Translations under genes and position numbers: made by a program | The notes under the pieces: model-generated | Told to the model about the DNA's origin: nothing | The model's input: only the letters and a program-made list of their open reading frames with translations | Databases searched by the model: none | Assembly (NCBI GenBank): GCA_963855995.1 | Contig: OY979717.1 | Coordinates: 65,915,855-65,979,854 of the forward strand | Length of the DNA: 64,000 bases | DNA from: Muricea muricata | Taxonomy: Eukaryota; Cnidaria; Anthozoa; Malacalcyonacea; Plexauridae | Reading direction: 5' to 3' | Part shown: positions 58,870-64,000 of the stretch, one piece after another | Numbering within the stretch: position 1 is the stretch's first letter | Layout: the number at the start of each line of letters is the position of its first letter

Positions 58870-59102
58870 TACACGGCTAAAAATCAGATCCTGTTGAAAA
58901 CAGGATGCAGCAGTGTTGTTGGGGCAACATTGTTCCTGGTTGTTAACAGCATTGAACAATATTGTTGAGCTCAAATCAACCCGCAATCAGGTCTAACAAT
59001 GCTGAACAATATCGTCAACAACCAGGAGCAATGTTGCCCCAACAACATTGTTGCATCCTGTTTTCAACAACCTGTTACAATGACCTAATTTTTTGCCGTG
59101 TA
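58870..59102. mobile_element. MITE inside the 5' LTR
   Basis: The ends TACACGGCTAAAAAT and ATTTTTTGCCGTGTA pair. Inside, CAACATTGTTCCTGGTTGTT pairs with AACAACCAGGAGCAATGTTG, so it folds as one hairpin. The other LTR reads TTACAAAACAACC at this place, giving an empty site with target TA. Inserted after the LTR element arrived. Confidence 0.88.
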
Positions 59103-59207
59103 CAAAACAACCATAACCTCTCCTAATTCTCATACTTAATACTTTATGTAATCTTGTTTATTGTCACTTCACATTGACCTATATACTGTCATTGTACGTT
59201 ACAGTGC

Positions 59208-60582
59208 AAATATGTATTTCATAGTTATTGCATTTAATATTTGTATTGCGTAATAGCAAATGCTGATTCTAATGCTGATGACACTTTGCTATACTACTCT
59301 GCAAGGACAAAAAACGAACTACAAGATAAGATAAACGAGGACGTAAGTTCACTCTCACAATGGCTTAACAACAACCTACTAACACTAAACTACGAAAAAA
59401 CTAAATTTATGATCTTCGCCAACAAAAACCAACCAACCAACTAACCAACCAACGTTGTTATCGCCATCCAAGATAAGAAAGTGTCACAGGAAACATCGTT
59501 TAAATATCTTGATGTAACCCTAAGCAGTGATCTGACTTGGCATGATCATACTGATGACATGATTACTAAGATCAACCAAAGACTCGGAGTGTTACGAAGA
59601 GTAAAGGAATTCCCAGATCTGGACACGCGTTCTTTATTGTACACATCCCTTGTACTACCACTATTCGACTATGGAAAGACAATTTGGGGAGACAAGAACA
59701 ATTCCAACTTAATGAACTCACTGCAAGTGCTTGAGAACAAGGCAGCGAAGATCATACTAGACCAACATCCGCGATCTTCTTCAACCAAAGCTTTAGAAGA
59801 GCTCAAATGGACAATGCTGACAAGGAGAAGACATAACCACAGATGTATATTTATCTACAAATGTATGAATGGTTTAATTGACTTTGATTTTAAATTAGCT
59901 AAGAACGAAGACATTCATGAACATTACTGACACAAGACACCGCAGACACCTACATCTGCCGCGAGCAAAGACAAACAAGGGAAAACAACGACCATTGTAT
60001 CAAGCTTCTATAGACTTTAACAATTTAGAGCATGAAGTAAAAAGCGCTACTTTGTTATGTAACTTTAAAAAACTATTGAAAAGACGGTGTGTATACGAGG
60101 TATAAACCTCTCATCCTTTTTCTTCTTACACTATACTATATTAATTTTTCACTTAATATCTTCCTGTAATGTTCACAAAATATATTTAATAGTTTTATAC
60201 ATACGTCTTAATCCGAACACATGTTCACTGTAGTTCTCCCTTTCTACCCTCTTCCCAGTCCCTATTTCCCATAGTCGTAACTAATGTCAACATTAGTTAC
60301 ACTTCAAACGTATCGCGGCGAAGCTTAGCGTACAGTATGTATTTGTTTCGTGAGCACTATGATGATTTTATGTCTTTGAAACAAGATGTGCGTTGTGTTT
60401 CGTGTTGATGCGGTTGCTTATGTTATTACTATTAAATAATTATATTATATGGCTTGTTGTAAATAGTACATAGTTAAATATTTATATATGTTAATTAATG
60501 TAATTTAAAGCTGCAGGACCCCACTGAAAAACACTTCGGTGATGTGGGTATCCTGGATAAGCATGAAGATAATAATAATAAT
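59208..60582 (+). pseudogene. 5'-truncated non-LTR retrotransposon (CR1/Jockey-type RT C-terminus)
   Basis: The frame starts at the RT catalytic box (ADDTLLYYS), with SLSQWLNNNLLTLNYEKTK and FKYLDVTLSSDLTWHDH, then the thumb-like LPLFDYGKTIWG and VLENKAAKIIL stretches. One TAA at 59442-59444 sits in an AACC repeat in the same frame. A frameshift near 59925 leads to DTRHRRHLHLPRAKT and ends at 60105. A 3' UTR ends GGTATCCTGGATAAGC followed by an AAT microsatellite (to ~60582). Everything 5' of the catalytic box is gone, as usual for reverse-transcription dropout. The LTR element abuts its 5' end. Confidence 0.87.
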
Positions 60583-61135
60583 AGTATTATTGCATTTTGT
60601 AGCGTTGAACAGAAATTTTAGCTTTGTAAATTTTAATTTAGGAAGTTATGAATGACAAAAGTGCAGGGGCGTAACTACTGTAAGGTCTAACCCCCCTAAA
60701 GTTTACTAATGACGATTTTGTCGGGCAAATATCGATACCTGGTCGGAAAAAGTGCAGGAAAACTTAATTATAAAGGTTAAGAGGACTGTGAAAGTGCCAT
60801 TTCTCGCGTTCTAAAGCTCCAAATTTATAAAAATGGCTCCTTTACATTGTTTTCGGAGCACTCTATATCACACACAGAAATAAGTTTCACCCCCTAAAAC
60901 TCATACCCAAGTTACGCCCCTACAAAAGTGGGTGGTGTGGTATTGTAATCAGCATTTGATGACTCTGAGATTTATTCTTGTTCAAAGAGTAGGCTAGAGA
61001 AATAGAGTGTGCGTGAGACTTGTTTTTCTCAAACTGACTCAATTTTGAGAGTTATTCTTGCTCAATTAAAAAGCGTAGACGATGATGCTGATTAATTAAA
61101 GGACAAATAACTTCAAGTCCATGAATTGCAACGTT
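60583..61135. other. Non-coding interval
   Basis: No gene was seen. The phrases GGGGCGTAACTAC (60666) and AGTTACGCCCCTAC (60911) are inverse, so a diverged inverted-repeat element probably spans about 60664-60925. Confidence 0.45.
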
Positions 61136-61370
61136 AAGGCCGAGACAGGCCGGACGCGATTTTGCAGCGCGACGCGAATTTTCGATTTTCAACGTCCTTT
61201 AACTTAAATCCTTTTCTTTTTCTCCAATCTTCGGAAGGACTTCAGCAATTTAAGCTATTTGGTGCACATATCTAACCAAATTTCTTTCCGTTGATGGTTT
61301 TGTTTGGTTTTAAAAAACCAAAAATCGCGTCGCGTTGACAAATCGCTTCCGGTCTGTGTGAGCCTTTATT
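61136..61370. repeat. Tandem repeat/MITE unit, copy 1
   Basis: It starts AAGGCCGAGACAGGCCGGAC with CAGCGCGACGCGAATTTT and ends AAAATCGCGTCGCGTTGACA ... GTGTGAGCCTTT, so the ends are imperfect inverses. It is an uninterrupted version of the unit that follows. Confidence 0.75.
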
Positions 61371-62043
61371 AAGGCCGGGTCAGACCAGGCGTAATTTGAC
61401 AGCGCGACGCGAATTTTCAATTTTCAACGTCCTTTAACTTTAATCCTTTTCTTCGGAAGGACTTCGGAATTTAAAGGGAAATGGCAACAAAAAATTTTAT
61501 CGGCTTATTTGAAAATTTGACTTGAAATCTTTAGTTGTCCGCCATCTTGGGTATTGTAGATATACATGATACGTCACAACTGGGGTCACGCAATTCTTTT
61601 TTTCTTACGACACAATGATTAATCTTCTCTAATAACCACATATATGGTAAGTGTTTCGGATTTCAGCACGGACTGAAAAGATTTTAAACAATATTTGATT
61701 GTTGGTAGATATTTAGGAGAAGCTTTGAATGGCTTATCCCTGTTGTGACGTCACCAAAACATTGTTAATCCAAGATGGCGAACAGTTCGATTATTCAGGT
61801 GACAATATCTCCCAAAGTAAAACAGATATAAAAATTTTGTAAAAGACGTTACATATTACTTTTAGAGTCTCTTTCAAATAAAACAATAAAAATTTTTGTT
61901 GCCATTTCCCTTTAAGCTATTTGGTGCATCTAGCCAAATTACTTTCCGTTGATGGTTTCATTTGCTTTTAAAAATCGCAAAATCGCGTCGCGTTGCAATT
62001 GGTAAATCGCGTCTGGTTTGTGCAGTGGGTTTGTGTGGGCCTA
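61371..62043. repeat. Tandem repeat/MITE unit, copy 2 (split by a TTAA element)
   Basis: It has the same order as copy 1 (AAGGCCGGGTCAGACCAGGC, GCGACGCGAATTTTC, AACGTCCTTTAACTT, GCTATTTGGTGCA, TTTCCGTTGATGGTTT, AATCGCGTCGCGTTG, GTGTGGGCC). An insertion of 441 bases lies at 61475-61911 plus one TTAA. Confidence 0.75.
61475..61911. mobile_element. TTAA-flanked MITE (AGGGAAATGGCAACA ends)
   Basis: The ends AGGGAAATGGCAACAAAAAA and TTTTTGTTGCCATTTCCCT pair, with TTAA at 61471-61474 and 61912-61915. Copy 1 of the host repeat shows one TTAA (CAATTTAAGCTATTTGG), an empty site that confirms the target. Non-coding. The interior has TGACGTCACCAAAACAT and ATACGTCACAAC words. Confidence 0.9.
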
Positions 62044-63786
62044 TAATGTTCAAATTTCGCGCGGCGCAACGCTGCGCACTCAGCCACGCGCGCAATCATA
62101 CGACCCGCAAGGCCTGCTACGTTATACACCTTAAAATTTGCAAGCCTGAGACTCAAAAATGGCGGATAATTAAAAAAAAATTTCGTCAGTTTTCGTCATT
62201 TCACAATCGTTTAAAAATTCAAATTTTTAATAAAAACTTTATGAATTCTTTATTTTTATGGGCTTTTAAAGAGGAGAAGAATGCCTTTTTCTGTTGAATG
62301 TGAAAAAAATCGTAGAGGTAGGTAGGAGTTATATATTTCCTAAATTGTACATTTTCTGATTTTGTCGATGCATATGTTTTTTCATAAAACTAAAGTACAG
62401 TACAAAAAGTATTAAAAATTAAATACTTTTAAGACTTTTCAGTTTGAAATTTAGCTGATATGGATGTCTTTATAATTAAGTAATGTGTTGTTAGCGCTTG
62501 GAAGTATTCATGTATTATTAAATATCAAAATCATATAATCGTTTAATATAATTGTAAAATACCTCTGAAAACTAGCGCGGGGAAAAAGCTATTATTATAT
62601 TGCCATGTCAGATGGCCATACCCATGATTTTTACTATGAATTTAAAGTGTTTTACAAAATTGTCATGATCGATGAAATGATTCATTCCTACCGACATAGT
62701 TACGAAACTACTTGGTTAGACCGAAAAAGCATAAATGATATAGTTTGAAAAGTAATATAAGACCTCGTAAAAATGGCCAATACAATAAAGCCGCTCGACT
62801 TTCTTGTTGACAGTATAATTTATAAAATGAAGTAGCAGCATAATGCCCCCTCAGTAGCTACATCTATTATTATATATGTGTGTGTGAGTGGGGGGGGGGG
62901 GGGGTGAGTCCTTACGTAGGAAATTTCAATGAAATTTCAAATGGCAGTGCACGTGGGCACAGCATTAGTAGTTTAGAAAGTACATGATTTTTGAAACCCC
63001 AAAGATAGTATATATACCAAGGAAATGGAAGTGTACGTCCAACCCAACCTTCGCAGGTCATATATACCCACTACACTGGATAATACATTATAAACCATAG
63101 AATATTTATTCGTGTTCCTCGACACCTTGGACAACAGGAACCTTGAACGAACCAGCAATACAACAATAATGTATAAGATCAGAAATACAATGGTTCCAAG
63201 CACTATTTCAAAGAAACGATGATGTACACTAAACCAAATGAGACAATTGTAATTTAACAATCTTCTATTCAAGCCAAACAAAAAATGTCAAGAAAAAATC
63301 AATTAGCTTTAGGGGTGCGGTGGCTTAATATAGTTTACATGAAAAATCCTAAAGTATCCAGGCGCTCAAAACTTATAAACTTTGAGTTGATTTACGTTCA
63401 TAATTTTGTATAATTTGCAATACATACAGTCTATAGGAAGATCGCATTTTTTGCATGCTCTTTCTAATTTATTTATACAGTGAATGGTTTGGTATTTAAA
63501 ATATCAGTTTTAAATCTCTACGTCTCACAATTACTCTTGAAATTCAGGATTAGAATAGCCCAAGATTTAAATATTTTGCAACCATGTCATAAATTGTCTC
63601 TATACTTGCCAAATACATGTATTTGTACTGATAAATGTATTTGTATTGATACTGCTAATTTGATATTTTAAGATCCCCATGGAGGGTTGGCATTTCGAGC
63701 AGGCTAATCATAATTGCCTTTCTAGACAGATAATATACCCTTATTCCTGTATCGTTTACCAACACAGGTTTTTAAAGCAATTAAAG
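62044..63786. other. Intergenic DNA upstream of the Ig-like gene
   Basis: No gene is firmly supported. A poly-G run follows a TG repeat near 62880-62905. A minus-strand frame at 62973-63281 has one strong hydrophobic segment (IVLGTIVFLILYIIVVLLV), an acceptor-like TTTAG before it and a donor-like AAG|GTGTCG after it. This could be a membrane-anchor exon but has no partner exons here. Confidence 0.4.
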
Positions 63787-64000
63787 ATGAACAAATGCAT
63801 TCTGGTAATTCTTTTCGGTCTTCATTCATCATTTGCACTGTTTCGCGAAGAGAAGCTAGTAACAATAACAGCAAAATCACCGCCATACCTGACACGCGTG
63901 ATCAAGCATACCTACTTCATAGGGACTATAGATAACGGTACACTGGACTGTGAAATGACAGGGGCCGTTACCTACCGTTGGCTGAGTATTAGTAAAGAGG
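63787..64000 (+). CDS. First exon of a secreted or membrane Ig-like protein (3' partial)
   Basis: The ATG at 63787 starts a signal peptide (MNKCILVILFGLHSSFA) followed by an Ig-like strand pattern. TLDCEMTGAVTYRWLS has the Cys of strand B and the invariant Trp of strand C, 8 residues apart. DNGT is a potential N-glycosylation site. 71 codons are open to the window end, so the second Cys and everything downstream are outside. Candidates are adhesion or receptor proteins. In cnidarians Ig-rich families include allorecognition receptors, but nothing here proves that link. An untranslated or additional upstream exon is possible. Confidence 0.6.
   Translation, partial: MNKCILVILFGLHSSFALFREEKLVTITAKSPPYLTRVIKHTYFIGTIDNGTLDCEMTGAVTYRWLSISKE

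Larger units (their letters stand above)
55490..59203 (-). mobile_element. Ty3/gypsy-type LTR retrotransposon, internally deleted
   Basis: The LTRs lie at 55490-55662 (3') and 58781-59203 (5'), sharing TGTAATATAAGCAAGTG at one end and CTGTCA(C/T)TGTACGTTAC at the other. GTGC is duplicated at 55486-55489 and 59204-59207. On the coding (minus) strand a primer-binding-like TTTTGGTGCCGTGACC follows the 5' LTR, and a polypurine tract AGGGAGGAGG precedes the 3' LTR. Gag and parts of pol remain. The order protease, reverse transcriptase, integrase fits Ty3/gypsy. At about 3.7 kb, including a MITE in one LTR, it is well short of the usual 5 kb. Confidence 0.92.

Overview
This window is a piece of a eukaryotic, almost certainly metazoan, nuclear genome. 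It has a spliced gene with GT-AG introns, AT-rich intergenic DNA, and transposon debris of many classes at high density. The best guess at the host is a cnidarian, possibly a hydrozoan. That guess rests on an intron-poor secreted GH5 endoglycoceramidase of the type known from jellyfish and Hydra, on P-element/THAP9-like and SWIM-MULE transposases, and on the style of the repeats. It is an inference, not something the sequence proves.

Layout. 1-2 kb: the C-terminal part of a MULE-type transposase with a SWIM zinc finger, cut by the window edge. 2.6-3.1 kb: a minisatellite. 4.8-9.1 kb (minus): a THAP9/P-element-like transposase gene in four exons with one in-frame stop, and a MITE inside a MITE in one intron. 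10.6-14.4 kb: a hAT element with 15-bp TIRs and a perfect 8-bp target duplication, its transposase frameshifted. 14.8-16.6 kb: two 444-bp copies of one MITE flanking a third inverted-repeat element. 16.75-19.3 kb and 19.48-23.5 kb: two adjacent long inverted-repeat elements. The second has tandem repeats inside its arms, a perfect 10-bp target duplication and a fragment of a protein kinase gene, the hallmarks of a Foldback-type transposon that has captured a gene piece. 25.9-27.3 kb: an intact, apparently intronless endoglycoceramidase. 29.4-31.2 kb: a decayed tandem copy of it.

34.8-55.3 kb (minus): the main host gene, a golgin-245/GOLGA4-like trans-Golgi tether. I could join 18 coding exons in frame, from a MFKKLKQKI start to a complete C-terminal GRIP domain, giving about 1,976 residues. 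Its largest introns are largely filled by transposons: a Tc1/mariner with two nested MITEs, and a 2.9-kb element with 9-bp target duplications that encloses a mariner remnant. 55.5-59.2 kb: an internally deleted Ty3/gypsy-type LTR element with 4-bp target duplications and a MITE in one LTR. 59.2-60.6 kb: a 5'-truncated non-LTR retrotransposon. 61.1-62.0 kb: a tandem repeat pair, one copy split by a TTAA-type MITE. 63.8 kb to the end: the first exon of a secreted or membrane Ig-like protein that runs off the window.

Only three host genes are well supported: the golgin, the endoglycoceramidase and the partial Ig-like gene. They show no functional link to one another. Most of the remaining sequence is mobile DNA, and several paired copies provide natural empty sites that reveal insertion order and target-site type.
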